39,981 nt of DNA. It comes from an uncultured Lachnospiraceae bacterium. GTDB lineage: Bacteria > Bacillota_A > Clostridia > Lachnospirales > Lachnospiraceae. Each line of letters starts with the position of its first letter. The first letter of the stretch is position 1. This document shows positions 24,808-34,913 of the stretch, piece by piece. Location: positions 1-39,981 of the forward strand of contig CANOBT010000038.1 of assembly GCA_947564305.1 (NCBI GenBank). Reading direction: 5' to 3'. The notes below the pieces were generated by a model. It saw only the letters and a list, made by a program, of their open reading frames with translations. It had not been told where the DNA came from and searched no databases. Both the position numbers and the translations under genes were made by a program.

Positions 24808-27018
24808 TTAAAATTCCTGTATACGCTCTGCCAGACTGGTATATCGATTTTGCTCGCTTTTGTTTCTTATCATTTCCTGAAATACATTTTCACTCCCTAC
24901 AATTGTCAGACATTTTTTGGCCCGGGTCACTGCCGTATAAAGCAGATTCCGGTTGTACAAAAGTCTCGGACCGGGCAGCAGCGGCAGGATTACCGCCGGA
25001 TATTCGCTTCCCTGAGATTTATGTACTGTGATTGCATAGGCAAGTTCCAGTTCGTCCACGGACTGAAATGGGTAATCCACCTTCCGATGCTCATCATATT
25101 CTACTTCCATTACTTCTTCATACAAATTAATCTTTGTGACAATTCCCATGTCCCCGTTAAAAACACCCGTGCCCGAGTCCACAGGCATTCCGTATTTTGT
25201 CCGGACTTCCCAGACCAGCTGATAATTATTCTTAATCTGCATGACCTTGTCTCCCACACGGAAAATCCGGCCATTGATTTCTTTCTCTTCCTTCTCCGGC
25301 GACCTTGGATTCAGATATTGCTGCAGCACTGTGTTCAAGCGTTCCACTCCCAAAAGCCCTTTCCGTGTAGGAGTCATGACCTGAATCTCATTTGGCGACG
25401 CCTCTACATACCGAGGCAGCTTTTTCTGAATCAGCGTGATCACTACACCGATAATCACATCCGCTTCCTGCCGTTTCAGGAAGAAAAAGTCCCGGCTCTT
25501 GTTATCTAATATAACCGGTTCCCCGGCATTGATCTTGTGCGCATTCACCACAATATCACTTTCCCCAGCCTGTCGGAATATCCGTGTCAATGTCACTACA
25601 GGGAAACACTCCGAGTGAATGATATCCTTCAGCACGCTGCCTGGACCTACCGACGGAAGTTGGTTCACATCCCCTACCAGGATCAGCCGGGTGCCTGCCG
25701 TCACTGCTGATAAAAGAGCGTGCATCAGAGGAAGATCTACCATAGACATCTCATCAATAATAAGCACATCCGTCTCTAACGGATTCTCCCGGTTTCTCTG
25801 AAAACCGCTTGCTCCTCCTTCTTCCTCAGGATTTCCGCTGACCTCCAGAAGACGATGTATCGTCTGTGCCTCATATCCGGTTGCCTCCGTCATACGCTTA
25901 GCCGCCCGCCCTGTAGGTGCCGCAAGCAGAATTGTCATGCCTTCACTGTCAAAAAACTGAATCATTGTATTAATCGTAGTCGTTTTACCTGTTCCCGGTC
26001 CTCCGGTCAATATCAAAAGGCCGTGCTTAATCGACTCTACTACCGCACGATGCTGCATCGCATCCAACGTGATCTGTTCCCGCTTTTCGACTTTCCCAAG
26101 CCGTTTTTCCATCATTTCCTCCGGCATCTCACAATCAATGTCCAAATCGTGCAGCATCCTCGCCGTATTCAGTTCCAGATAATACAAATTCGACGGATAA
26201 ATCCGAATCTGTCCGTTTTCCTCCTTACGTACAGTCTTCCTGTCAATGCATAAATCCATGATATATTTTTCTACTTCTTCAATCTGTACTCCCAGGACCT
26301 GGCCGGCACGTGCAGAAAGCACCTCCTGCGGCAGATAAATGTGTCCCTCTCCCTGTGCCTGCTGCAGAGTATAGAAGAGACCGCTCTTAATCCTGAAATC
26401 TGAATCTGCATGAATCCCAATCCGGGAAGCAATCTCATCCGCAGTCTTAAACCCCACGCCCGAAATATTGTCTGCAAGCTGGTATGGATTCTCCTCCAGT
26501 ACCTGATACAGTTTCGATCCATAATATTGATATATCTTTACGGCAAGTGCAGTGGATACTCCATATTTCTGCAGATAGATCATGGCCTTGCGCATATCTC
26601 TCTTATCCTCCACCTGGACTGCAATCTCCTGCGCTTTCCGCCTGCTGATGCCTTTAATCTCTGCCAGACGTTCCGGTTCCTCCTCCATGATCCGGAAGGT
26701 ATCCTCCTGGAAACGCTGCACAATCCGCCCTGCCAGAGATGCGCCAATCCCTTTAATCGCGCCGGATCCCAGATAACGTTCGATAGCCGCTACATCTTCC
26801 GGTTCCTTTACTTTATGAGAGGAAACTTTCAGCTGCATGCCATACACACTATGGTTCACATATTCCCCTTCCAGTTCCAGAAATTCCCCTTCGCTGATAT
26901 AATGAAAGCTGCCCACGCAGGTCACTTCCCCGTCATCGCTTTCCAGATTAAATACTGTATACCCATTTTCTTCATTCCGGAACACGATATGCTCTACATA
27001 TCCGGTCACTGTTTCCAA
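24808..27018 (-). CDS. recD2: RecD2-type ATP-dependent DNA helicase
   Basis: This 736-residue superfamily 1B helicase is of the RecD2/TraA type found without RecBC. The N-terminal OB-like part (VTGYVEHIVFRNEENGYTVF) is typical, followed by helix-hairpin-helix segments (IKGIGASLAGRIV, IKGISRRKAQEI and ISGVGFKTADEIA), Walker A LTGGPGTGKTT (about 337-347), the DEMSMVD Walker B and a UvrD_C_2 end with AYAITVHKSQGSEYP. It unwinds DNA 5' to 3' in repair and mismatch processing. The first start codon is TTG 27018, 12 bases after AGGAGG; an ATT three bases closer is the only other in-frame option. It heads the long minus-strand operon. Confidence 0.93.
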   Translation of the reverse strand: METVTGYVEHIVFRNEENGYTVFNLESDDGEVTCVGSFHYISEGEFLELEGEYVNHSVYGMQLKVSSHKVKEPEDVAAIERYLGSGAIKGIGASLAGRIVQRFQEDTFRIMEEEPERLAEIKGISRRKAQEIAVQVEDKRDMRKAMIYLQKYGVSTALAVKIYQYYGSKLYQVLEENPYQLADNISGVGFKTADEIASRIGIHADSDFRIKSGLFYTLQQAQGEGHIYLPQEVLSARAGQVLGVQIEEVEKYIMDLCIDRKTVRKEENGQIRIYPSNLYYLELNTARMLHDLDIDCEMPEEMMEKRLGKVEKREQITLDAMQHRAVVESIKHGLLILTGGPGTGKTTTINTMIQFFDSEGMTILLAAPTGRAAKRMTEATGYEAQTIHRLLEVSGNPEEEGGASGFQRNRENPLETDVLIIDEMSMVDLPLMHALLSAVTAGTRLILVGDVNQLPSVGPGSVLKDIIHSECFPVVTLTRIFRQAGESDIVVNAHKINAGEPVILDNKSRDFFFLKRQEADVIIGVVITLIQKKLPRYVEASPNEIQVMTPTRKGLLGVERLNTVLQQYLNPRSPEKEEKEINGRIFRVGDKVMQIKNNYQLVWEVRTKYGMPVDSGTGVFNGDMGIVTKINLYEEVMEVEYDEHRKVDYPFQSVDELELAYAITVHKSQGSEYPAVILPLLPGPRLLYNRNLLYTAVTRAKKCLTIVGSENVFQEMIRNKSEQNRYTSLAERIQEF

Positions 27019-27091
27019 AATACCAAATATCCTCCTACTAGTATGCTCACATAATGATATCTATATCCATGCCTTTACAGTACTGCTTTCT

Positions 27092-27124
27092 AAAAAAAGG
27101 CAGGCCGCCACAAGGCAGCCTGCC
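27092..27124 (-). terminator. Terminator of the mreB gene
   Basis: On the minus strand GGCAGGCTGCC (27124-27114) pairs with GGCGGCCTGCC (27109-27099) around a 4-base loop, followed by a run of seven T. The remaining bases up to recD2 show no clear promoter. Confidence 0.85.
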
Positions 27125-27138
27125 TCCAGGAGTCTTCT

Positions 27139-28128
27139 CTAAAAGTCTTTCCTTCCGCTCATGAATTCCACAAACTGCCCGGTGCCGATGGCCACCACCT
27201 TTAATGGATCCTCCGCCGTCATAGTATGAATACCTGTCCGCTCCTCAATCAGTTCTTCCAATCCACGCAGCATAGCCCCTCCTCCGGTGAGCACAATCCC
27301 CCGGTCCAGAATGTCTGCAGAAAGCTCCGGAGGAGTCTGCTCCAACACAGCGATTACCGCTTCTACAATCTGGCTGGTGGTCTCCCGCAAAGCTTCCTCC
27401 GTCTCTGTGGAAGTAACCGTCACCGTCTTCGGCAGTCCTGTCACCAGGTTCCTCCCTCTGACTTCCAAGCGTTCTTCCTCAACAAGCGGATAAGTCGTTC
27501 CAATCTTAATCTTAATATCCTCTGCGGTCATATCACCAATCAGCAGATTATGTTTCTTACGCATATAGCGAACAATTGCCTCATCAAAATCATCTCCCGC
27601 CAGCTTGATGGAAGTGTTCACAACCGCGCCGCCCAGAGAAATCACTGCGATATCCGAAGTACCTCCGCCCACATCCACGATCATATTGCCGCAGGGCTTT
27701 GAAATATCTATCCCTGCACCGATTGCCGCGGCAACCGGTTCCTCTATCAGATGCACCTCCCGCGCTCCTGCCGCAAAAGTTGCCTCCTCAACTGCTTTCT
27801 TTTCCACTTCCGTCACACCACTGGGTACACAAATACTAATCCGGGGTTTTTTGAACATTCGTCGTCCGATCGCCTTCTGCACAAAATACTTGATCATCTT
27901 CTCCGTCACAGTGTAATCTGAAATCACACCCTGACGCAGTGGCCGCACCGCCACAATATTTCCCGGTGTCCTGCCCAGCATCAGGCGGGCTTCCTCTCCG
28001 ATTGCCTTGATTACATTCGTATCCCTGTCAAACGCTACCACAGAGGGTTCTTTTAATATAACGCCTTTCCCCCGCACGTAAACAAGGACACTGGCCGTCC
28101 CCAGATCTATTCCGATATCAACAGACAT
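27139..28128 (-). CDS. mreB: MreB-family rod-shape actin homologue
   Basis: This 329-residue bacterial actin shows the nucleotide-binding motifs in order: phosphate 1 IGIDLGTASVLVYV, LIEEPVAAAIGAG, phosphate 2 MIVDVGGGTSDIAVI, and the adenosine motif IVLTGGGAMLRGLEELI. It polymerises under the membrane and guides wall synthesis. No mreC or mreD gene follows, so this may be an extra MreB or Mbl paralogue rather than the main mreBCD copy. GGGAG precedes the ATG. It has its own terminator and a likely promoter at 28219-28247. Confidence 0.93.
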   Translation of the reverse strand: MSVDIGIDLGTASVLVYVRGKGVILKEPSVVAFDRDTNVIKAIGEEARLMLGRTPGNIVAVRPLRQGVISDYTVTEKMIKYFVQKAIGRRMFKKPRISICVPSGVTEVEKKAVEEATFAAGAREVHLIEEPVAAAIGAGIDISKPCGNMIVDVGGGTSDIAVISLGGAVVNTSIKLAGDDFDEAIVRYMRKKHNLLIGDMTAEDIKIKIGTTYPLVEEERLEVRGRNLVTGLPKTVTVTSTETEEALRETTSQIVEAVIAVLEQTPPELSADILDRGIVLTGGGAMLRGLEELIEERTGIHTMTAEDPLKVVAIGTGQFVEFMSGRKDF

Positions 28129-28218
28129 ATAAACTCTCCCTTCTAAAATTCCATCCTTGCCATCATCCGTACTTCTTTGTTTATCGCCTGTTTATCTGAT
28201 GTCGTCAACCACCCCAAT

Positions 28219-28247
28219 AGTATAATCAATTTTTTCCAAATTGGAAA
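28219..28247 (-). promoter_or_regulatory. Candidate mreB promoter with an embedded palindrome
   Basis: TATACT (28219-28224, minus strand) lies 17 bases after TTTCCA, which is part of the 15-base palindrome TTTCCAA-N-TTGGAAA (28233-28247). The palindrome could be an operator covering the -35. Confidence 0.35.
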
Positions 28248-28279
28248 CCCCTTTTTTTATATTTTCGTTTTTTCTTATA

Positions 28280-31126
28280 TTATTTTTTCTTCATTATCGC
28301 GTCAATATACTTTCCTGTGTAAGAGTTTTTATTTTTTGCCACTTCTTCCGGAGTACCATATGCCACAACCGTCCCGCCTTTATCTCCGCCCTCTGGTCCA
28401 ATGTCAATGATATAATCGGCAGTTTTAATCACGTCCAGATTATGCTCAATTACAATCACTGTATTCCCTTCGTCCGCCAGCCTTCGAAGAATTTCCGTCA
28501 GCTTATGAACATCAGCAAAATGAAGTCCTGTGGTCGGCTCATCCAGAATGTATACAGTTTTTCCAGTACTGCGCTTACTTAATTCCGTAGCCAGCTTGAT
28601 TCTTTGCGCCTCGCCTCCGGAAAGCTCTGTGGAGGGCTGTCCCAGTTTAATATAGGATAATCCCACATCATAAAGTGTCTGCATCTTCCGGCTGATGCTA
28701 GGCACATTTTCAAAAAACTTGACCGCTTCCTCCACCGTCATATCCAGCACATCAAAAATGCTCTTGCCTTTGTACTTTACTTCCAAAGTCTCCCGGTTAT
28801 ACCGTTTACCGCCGCAAACCTCACAGGGTACATATACATCCGGCAGGAAATGCATCTCAATTTTAATGATTCCATCTCCAGAGCAGGCTTCACACCGCCC
28901 CCCTTTGACATTGAAACTGAATCTTCCCTTTTTATATCCCCTGGCTTTTGCGTCTGCCGTAGACGCGAACAAGTCTCTAATCAAATCAAAAACTCCGGTA
29001 TAGGTTGCCGGATTTGACCTTGGCGTCCTTCCGATAGGTGACTGATCAATATTAATCACCTTGTCTACCTGCTCCATTCCTTCAATCCGCTTGTGCTTTC
29101 CCGGAATGGTCCGCGCCCGGTTCAGTTCTTTTGCAAGCCTCTTATATAAAATCTCATTTACCAGAGAACTCTTGCCCGAACCGGAAACTCCTGTTACACA
29201 GGTCATAATTCCCAAAGGGAACTCCACTGTAATATTTTTCAAATTGTTTTCCTGCGCTCCCACTACTCTCAGATAACCCGTAGAGCTTTTTCGTGACTGC
29301 GGAACTGGAATCCTTTTTCTCCCACTCAGGTAATCCCCGGTGATAGAATTTTTACAATTCATAATTTCCTGAGCAGTTCCAACGGCAATCACCTGGCCTC
29401 CATGCTCCCCCGCACCTGGTCCAATATCTACCACACAGTCCGCCGCCAACATGGTATCTTCATCATGTTCCACCACAATCAGAGAATTACCCAGGTCACG
29501 CAGGCGCTTCAGTGTTGCCAGCAGTTTATCATTATCCCGCTGATGCAGGCCGATACTTGGCTCGTCCAAAATATAGGCTACACCTACCAGACCAGAACCA
29601 ATCTGGGTAGCCAGGCGAATCCGCTGTGCTTCCCCTCCTGAGAGAGAACCTGTCGCCCGCGCCAAAGTCAGATATTCCAATCCCACATCCATCAAAAACT
29701 GGATTCTGGCCTTAATTTCTTTCAAAATTTGATTTCCAATAAGCTGCTGTGTCTTGGTCAGCTCCAGACCATGCAGAAATTCCTGCAGTTTTCCTATCGA
29801 AAACGCCGTCACCTCTGCAATATTTTTTTCTCCTACTGTTACTGCCAATGCCCCCTGTTTCAAACGCTGTCCTTTACATTCGGAGCAAGGTGTAATATTC
29901 ATAAAGGTCTCATACTCTGCCTTAGAAGCCTCCGAATGGGTCTCGCGATACCTCCGCTCCACACTCCGAATCAACCCTTCAAATGCCACATCATATACTC
30001 CTTCTCCCCGCTGTCCCTTATAATATACTTTTACAGACTTTCCATTCGTCCCATAAATCAAAATATCATGAATTTTCTTCGGATATTTTTCAAACGGAGT
30101 ATCCAAATCGAATCCATACTCTTTACAGAGCGCTTTTAGAATCGCATTCGTAAAGCTGCCTTGATCTGCACAAGACTGCCATCCCAGTACAACAATAGCC
30201 CCCTGGCTAATACTCAGAGATGGGTCTGGAATCATTAATTCCTCCGAAAATTCCATTTTATATCCCAATCCGAAACAAGAGGGGCAGGCTCCAAAGGGAT
30301 TATTGAAAGAAAAACTCCTTGGTTCTATCTCTTCTATACTGATTCCACAATCCGGACAGGAAAAACTCTGGCTGAAATTCATTGGCTCACCGCCGATTAC
30401 GTCTACAATCAAAAGCCCCTCTGCCAGATTCAAAACACTCTCGATAGAATCTGCCAGTCTCTTTTCAATCCCTGGCTTTACAATCAGCCTGTCCACGATG
30501 ATTTCTATATTGTGTTTGATATTCTTATCTAAGGAAATCTCCTCAGAAAGTTCATACATACTGCCGTCTACACGCACACGGACATATCCGCTCCTCTTTG
30601 CCCTCTCCAACAGTTTTGCATGAGTCCCTTTCCTCCCCCGGACAACCGGTGCCAGAAGCTGAATCCTGCTGCCCTCCGGCATTGCCATAATCTGGTCTGT
30701 CATCTCATCCACAGACTGCTTCTTAATCTCCTTTCCACACTTTGGGCAGTGAGGAATCCCGATACGAGCATACAGCAGACGGAAATAATCATAAATTTCT
30801 GTCACAGTTCCCACAGTAGAGCGCGGATTATGGTTCGTTGACTTCTGGTCTATGGAAATGGCAGGTGACAGCCCTTCAATACTCTCCACATCCGGCTTCT
30901 CCATCTGCCCCAAAAACTGCCGGGCATAAGAGGACAAGGATTCCATATATCTGCGCTGCCCCTCCGCATAAATCGTGTCAAATGCAAGCGAGGATTTGCC
31001 CGAACCACTCAGCCCAGTCAATACCACCAATTCATTTCGAGGAATGTCTACGTCAATATTTTTCAGATTATTCTCATTCGCTCCGCGTATCTTTATATAT
31101 TTTCTGGCATCTATCTTTACTCCCAT
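28280..31126 (-). CDS. uvrA: UvrABC excision nuclease subunit A
   Basis: This 948-residue DNA damage-recognition ATPase is full length. It has two ABC modules: Walker [11 protein letters not shown] near residue 37 and [10 protein letters not shown] near 640, with signatures [13 protein letters not shown] and [13 protein letters not shown]. Zinc modules are visible as CPKCGKE, CPDCG...CPSC, and CEAC...[10 protein letters not shown]. It loads UvrB on damaged DNA in nucleotide excision repair. AGGAG lies before the ATG. uvrB lies 125 bases upstream in the same direction, so uvrB-uvrA is probably one SOS-controlled operon; nothing recognisable lies between them. Confidence 0.97.
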   Translation of the reverse strand: MGVKIDARKYIKIRGANENNLKNIDVDIPRNELVVLTGLSGSGKSSLAFDTIYAEGQRRYMESLSSYARQFLGQMEKPDVESIEGLSPAISIDQKSTNHNPRSTVGTVTEIYDYFRLLYARIGIPHCPKCGKEIKKQSVDEMTDQIMAMPEGSRIQLLAPVVRGRKGTHAKLLERAKRSGYVRVRVDGSMYELSEEISLDKNIKHNIEIIVDRLIVKPGIEKRLADSIESVLNLAEGLLIVDVIGGEPMNFSQSFSCPDCGISIEEIEPRSFSFNNPFGACPSCFGLGYKMEFSEELMIPDPSLSISQGAIVVLGWQSCADQGSFTNAILKALCKEYGFDLDTPFEKYPKKIHDILIYGTNGKSVKVYYKGQRGEGVYDVAFEGLIRSVERRYRETHSEASKAEYETFMNITPCSECKGQRLKQGALAVTVGEKNIAEVTAFSIGKLQEFLHGLELTKTQQLIGNQILKEIKARIQFLMDVGLEYLTLARATGSLSGGEAQRIRLATQIGSGLVGVAYILDEPSIGLHQRDNDKLLATLKRLRDLGNSLIVVEHDEDTMLAADCVVDIGPGAGEHGGQVIAVGTAQEIMNCKNSITGDYLSGRKRIPVPQSRKSSTGYLRVVGAQENNLKNITVEFPLGIMTCVTGVSGSGKSSLVNEILYKRLAKELNRARTIPGKHKRIEGMEQVDKVINIDQSPIGRTPRSNPATYTGVFDLIRDLFASTADAKARGYKKGRFSFNVKGGRCEACSGDGIIKIEMHFLPDVYVPCEVCGGKRYNRETLEVKYKGKSIFDVLDMTVEEAVKFFENVPSISRKMQTLYDVGLSYIKLGQPSTELSGGEAQRIKLATELSKRSTGKTVYILDEPTTGLHFADVHKLTEILRRLADEGNTVIVIEHNLDVIKTADYIIDIGPEGGDKGGTVVAYGTPEEVAKNKNSYTGKYIDAIMKKK

Positions 31127-31251
31127 GTTGTTATCTCCTGTTGTATTTATTATTGTCTCTCATAACAGCTCATATACAGACAGTACTGCTGGCAAACCTT
31201 AAGCCGCATGCTTTCACACAATCGCTCTTTTCATCCTGGCATAGTTCGATT

Positions 31252-33237
31252 TTACTCTTCCATCTCATTCAATGCCTTTTTCAGTTCAATCAACTGGTCG
31301 CGCAGTTCCGCCGCTGCCTCGAAATTCAATTCCGCCGCCGCTTTCTTCATTTTCTTCGTCACCTTGTCCACCAGTTTCTCCAGTTCTTCCCGGCTCATAG
31401 ACTCGAAGTCCTTCTCCAGCAGCATTTCCTCGGTATCCACCTTCTGCGAAATACTGATCAAATCCCGCACCGCCTTTTTGATAGTCTGCGGTGTAATTCC
31501 ATGTTCCTTATTATAAGCCATCTGAATTTCCCGGCGCCGCATGGTCTCGTTAATGGCAAGCCTCATGGAGTCAGTCATCACGTCCGCATACATGATTACA
31601 TGCCCTTCGGAATTCCGGGCAGCACGTCCAATCGTCTGAATCAGAGAAGTCCCGGAACGCAGAAAACCTTCTTTATCCGCATCCAGAATCACAACCAATG
31701 TAATCTCAGGGATATCCAGACCTTCCCTGAGCAGGTTAATTCCCACCAGTACATCAAATACATCCAATCTCATGTCCCGGATAATCTCTGTTCTCTCCAG
31801 AGTATCCACATCCGAATGCAGATATTTTACCCGAATACCTACTTCCCGCATGTAATCCGTGAGGTCCTCCGCCATTCTCTTGGTCAGCGTAGTTACAAGG
31901 ACCTTGTTTTTCTTCGCCACCTCTTTATTCACTTCACCAATCAGATCATCAATCTGTCCTTCCACCGGGCGTACCTCCACCTCTGGGTCCAAAAGCCCGG
32001 TAGGACGCAGAACCTGTTCCGCGCGGAGAAGCTCATGTTCTTCTTCATATACCCCTGGTGTAGCCGAAACGAACAGGACCTGGTTTATTTTACTTTCAAA
32101 TTCCTCAAAATTCAAGGGGCGGTTATCCTTTGCCGATGGAAGACGGAATCCATAATCTACCAGGGTAGACTTCCTCGACTGGTCTCCATTATACATTCCA
32201 CCAATCTGCGGCACTGTCTTGTGTGACTCATCAATCATGATAATGAAATCATCCGGGAAATAATCGATCAGTGTGTATGGCGGCTGTCCCGGTGCCAATC
32301 CTGCAAGATGTCGGGAATAGTTCTCAATTCCCGAACAGAAACCCGTTTCTTTGAGCATTTCAATATCAAAATTTGTCCGCTCTGCGATACGCTGGGCTTC
32401 CAAAAGCTTGTCCTGCCGTTTAAATTCCCTGACACGCTCTTCCAATTCTGCCTCAATATCCTGAACCGCACGCTTGATATTCTCCTTATCCACCACATAA
32501 TGGGATGCGGGAAAAATTGCCACATGCTTCAACTCGTCTTTGATTTCCCCGGTCAGAATATCAATCTCCGTAATTCGATCAATCTCATCTCCAAAAAATT
32601 CTACCCGGATAGCTGTATCGCTCTCATAAGCAGGAATCACTTCCAGCACATCCCCGCGAACACGAAATGTCCCTCTATGAAAATCCATATCATTTCGGTC
32701 ATACTGTATCTCTATCAGCTTGGCCATCAGCTCATCCCGTTCTTTTATCATTCCAGGACGCAGTGAGATGACCATATTCTGGTAGTCCACCGGGCTTCCC
32801 AGGCCATAGATACAGGATACGCTGGCAACAATAATCACATCCCGCCGCTCGGCAAGAGACATTGTGGCCGAAAGGCGGAGCTTATCAATCTCATCATTGA
32901 TGGAAGAGTCCTTCGCAATGTATGTGTCCGAAGACGGGACGTAGGCTTCGGGTTGGTAGTAGTCATAGTAGGACACAAAGTATTCCACGGCATTCTCCGG
33001 GAAATATTCTTTGAACTCACCATACAATTGGGCTGCAAGTGTCTTATTGTGCGCTATTACCAAAGTCGGCTTTTCTAACCGTTGTATGACATTCGCCATA
33101 GTAAAAGTCTTTCCGGAACCCGTAACCCCCAGTAAAGTCTGGAATTGATTACCTTCCTGAAAACCTTTTACAAGGGCTTCTATCGCCTGGGGCTGGTCGC
33201 CTGTAGGTTCGTATTCTTTGTGCAGTTTAAACAACAT
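31252..33237 (-). CDS. uvrB: UvrABC excision nuclease subunit B
   Basis: This 661-residue helicase-like repair protein is full length. Walker A is GVTGSGKT (residues 37-44). The damage-probing beta-hairpin [16 protein letters not shown], the DESHKT box II, the QTIGRAARN motif VI and a C-terminal UVR domain (about 625-660, [13 protein letters not shown]) are all present. It verifies damage and recruits UvrC. GGAGG lies 13 bases before the ATG, rather far. The upstream control region, with two LexA boxes, strongly suggests SOS induction. Confidence 0.97.
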   Translation of the reverse strand: MLFKLHKEYEPTGDQPQAIEALVKGFQEGNQFQTLLGVTGSGKTFTMANVIQRLEKPTLVIAHNKTLAAQLYGEFKEYFPENAVEYFVSYYDYYQPEAYVPSSDTYIAKDSSINDEIDKLRLSATMSLAERRDVIIVASVSCIYGLGSPVDYQNMVISLRPGMIKERDELMAKLIEIQYDRNDMDFHRGTFRVRGDVLEVIPAYESDTAIRVEFFGDEIDRITEIDILTGEIKDELKHVAIFPASHYVVDKENIKRAVQDIEAELEERVREFKRQDKLLEAQRIAERTNFDIEMLKETGFCSGIENYSRHLAGLAPGQPPYTLIDYFPDDFIIMIDESHKTVPQIGGMYNGDQSRKSTLVDYGFRLPSAKDNRPLNFEEFESKINQVLFVSATPGVYEEEHELLRAEQVLRPTGLLDPEVEVRPVEGQIDDLIGEVNKEVAKKNKVLVTTLTKRMAEDLTDYMREVGIRVKYLHSDVDTLERTEIIRDMRLDVFDVLVGINLLREGLDIPEITLVVILDADKEGFLRSGTSLIQTIGRAARNSEGHVIMYADVMTDSMRLAINETMRRREIQMAYNKEHGITPQTIKKAVRDLISISQKVDTEEMLLEKDFESMSREELEKLVDKVTKKMKKAAAELNFEAAAELRDQLIELKKALNEMEE

Positions 33238-33290
33238 AGTACAAAAATCACCTCCAAATTCAATAGTAAAAAAGTTCGTCTATTAGACAG

Positions 33291-33344
33291 AAATTCGTCG
33301 AGGCACATACTCTGTTTTCTAAAAAGTGCCCTCTCGACGAATTT
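33291..33344 (-). other. Strong stem-loop in the uvrB leader
   Basis: AAATTCGTCGAG-GCAC (33291-33306) pairs with GTGC-CCT-CTCGACGAATTT (33326-33344) with a 3-base bulge and a loop of about 19 bases. It lies inside the roughly 210-base uvrB leader, about 50 bases before the start codon. There is no T tract on the minus strand, so it is not a normal terminator. The rest of 33238-33569 holds the uvrB promoter and LexA boxes and no gene. Confidence 0.6.
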
Positions 33345-33456
33345 TGGTTACTCAACTCCATTCTCCGCACCAAGCGGAAATAGTAAAACCCAACGAACAA
33401 CATCTCCCGCTGTGTAATACTTAGATTCACTGTACTGCTCAATTTCCAGTGCGCAT

Positions 33457-33485
33457 ATTATATCACATCACTTTGCTCTTGTCTA
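33457..33485 (-). promoter_or_regulatory. uvrB promoter
   Basis: TAGACA (33480-33485, minus strand) and TATAAT (33457-33462) have a 17-base spacer and TGA before the -10 (extended type). Transcription would start near 33450. Confidence 0.8.
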
Positions 33486-33493
33486 CATAAATC

Positions 33494-33520
33494 CAAACAT
33501 TCGTTCGTAACATAAGTTCG
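33494..33520 (-). promoter_or_regulatory. Two abutting LexA (SOS) boxes
   Basis: On the minus strand CGAACTTATGTTAC (33520-33507) and CGAACGAATGTTTG (33507-33494) each fit the Gram-positive LexA/DinR pattern CGAACN4GTTYG with one change or less in the GTT half. They share one base and end nine bases before the uvrB -35. Confidence 0.75.
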
Positions 33521-33569
33521 TATTATTTTAAAACGATTTCCTATTAAAAGAAATCTCCCAACATCAGCA

Positions 33570-34865
33570 TCAATCTGCCGATTGCATCATTGCTTCTATA
33601 TCAATCACTACATCCAACAGTTCAGTTCCAACACTGCCATCACTCGATTTCACCGGCATAACCTCTTCCATGTATGACAAGAGTTCTGGTATTTCTTCCG
33701 GAATAATATTAGCATTGTCTCCATATATATCCATCGTTATTATCTCTTTCGCATGTCCCATCAGTTTAGACACTGCTTTTGGATTAAAGTCCTGCTTCAA
33801 AAGCAATGTACAGTATGTACTTCTCAAATCATGCCAACGAATATCCGGCAGTCCTATATCTCTCAATAATTTCTTGTAATGCAGCCAGTGGAAATCCTTG
33901 CTTCGTGGCTTTCCATAATTCGAGCAGCAGATATAACCCGCATCCAAAAATTGTGACCTTCTCCGGCTTCTATTCCTCTCATATTTCTTCCGCTCTTCCA
34001 AAATCGCCTCAAATACATAATCTGGTATAGGCAGAATCCTCCTGCTAGAGGGTGTTTTCAAAGGCAGTTCCCTCTTCGTCATTTTCTCCCCCTTACTGTT
34101 CGGTGTCCTGTCCAACTCCTTTCCAAGCTGCCGCTCCACTGTCAATGTACGGTTAATATAATCTACATCCGAATACTTTACTGCATTGATTTCCTGCCGC
34201 CTCAGGCCCATAAGTACATTAAAAAGAACCTGCATATGAATCGGTGTATCTTTGCTTTTCTCTATAAGCAATAAAATCTGATTTATATTCAGTGTTTTTG
34301 CAATATCAATGTTTCTTGTATGGTATGGTTTTGACCTCACCATTTTGGGTAAATCAATGCCCTCTGCCGGATTCGCAGAAATCAACTTTTTGTTTACTGC
34401 ATAATGTAGTGAAACGTTCATTACTACTTTTACCTGCCGCGCAATAGACTTTGAATACTCCGCACGGTCTTTATATAGCCTCTGTACATCTCCTTTGTTT
34501 ACTTCCATCAGTTTCTTGTTCCCAATCGCCGGATTAATGTGATTACGGACGATACTGGAATAAGATTCATAAGTATTACTGCTCTGTACCCTTTTCCTGA
34601 TATCATATTCAAGCCAGTATTCTAAAAAATCTCTTACTTTCACATTGTCATTCACTACATAAGTTCCTGCGGCAAGCTCTCCCATTGTAATTTTTCTTGC
34701 TTCTTCGGCCTCCTTCTTTGTTTCAAATCCAGAATACATCCTTGTACGCTTCGTACCATCCATAAACTTCAAAATGACACGATAAGCAAATTTATTTCGG
34801 TCAATTCTTTTAAATACTGACCGCACATCCCAGTCAATATAATTTTGAACTTCAAGATTAAGCAT
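33570..34865 (-). CDS. Tyrosine recombinase (integrase), first copy
   Basis: This 431-residue phage/Tn916-type integrase has an N-terminal AP2-like arm-binding part (FAYRVILKFMDGTKRTRMYSGF), a core-binding SAM-like domain (about 75-180) and a catalytic domain with Arg222 (MGLRRQEI), His345-x-x-Arg348 (RWHDLRSTY), His371 (GHAKE) and nucleophile Tyr381 (MDIYGD). GGGAGGG precedes the ATG. It lies nearest the element end beside uvrB, the usual place for the integrase. It is 48 bases after a second, unlike integrase, so the pair may act as a heteromeric recombinase. Confidence 0.93.
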   Translation of the reverse strand: MLNLEVQNYIDWDVRSVFKRIDRNKFAYRVILKFMDGTKRTRMYSGFETKKEAEEARKITMGELAAGTYVVNDNVKVRDFLEYWLEYDIRKRVQSSNTYESYSSIVRNHINPAIGNKKLMEVNKGDVQRLYKDRAEYSKSIARQVKVVMNVSLHYAVNKKLISANPAEGIDLPKMVRSKPYHTRNIDIAKTLNINQILLLIEKSKDTPIHMQVLFNVLMGLRRQEINAVKYSDVDYINRTLTVERQLGKELDRTPNSKGEKMTKRELPLKTPSSRRILPIPDYVFEAILEERKKYERNRSRRRSQFLDAGYICCSNYGKPRSKDFHWLHYKKLLRDIGLPDIRWHDLRSTYCTLLLKQDFNPKAVSKLMGHAKEIITMDIYGDNANIIPEEIPELLSYMEEVMPVKSSDGSVGTELLDVVIDIEAMMQSAD

Positions 34866-34913
34866 TATCTCTTCCCTCCCTTTTCGCCCTGTTTTTAAGC
34901 ATATGGACGCTCA

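Noticed and set aside
24727..25509. Plus-strand open frame of 260 codons opposite recD2
   Set aside because: It is a shadow of the helicase gene, with no family motif and no ribosome site.
30838..32226. Plus-strand open frame of 462 codons across the uvrB-uvrA junction
   Set aside because: It lies antisense to two unmistakable repair genes, has a His/Leu/Phe/Gln-rich composition typical of reverse-strand shadows, and has no ribosome site.
33521..33569. Attachment-site direct repeat at the element border
   Set aside because: The right end is outside the window, so no repeat pair can be shown.
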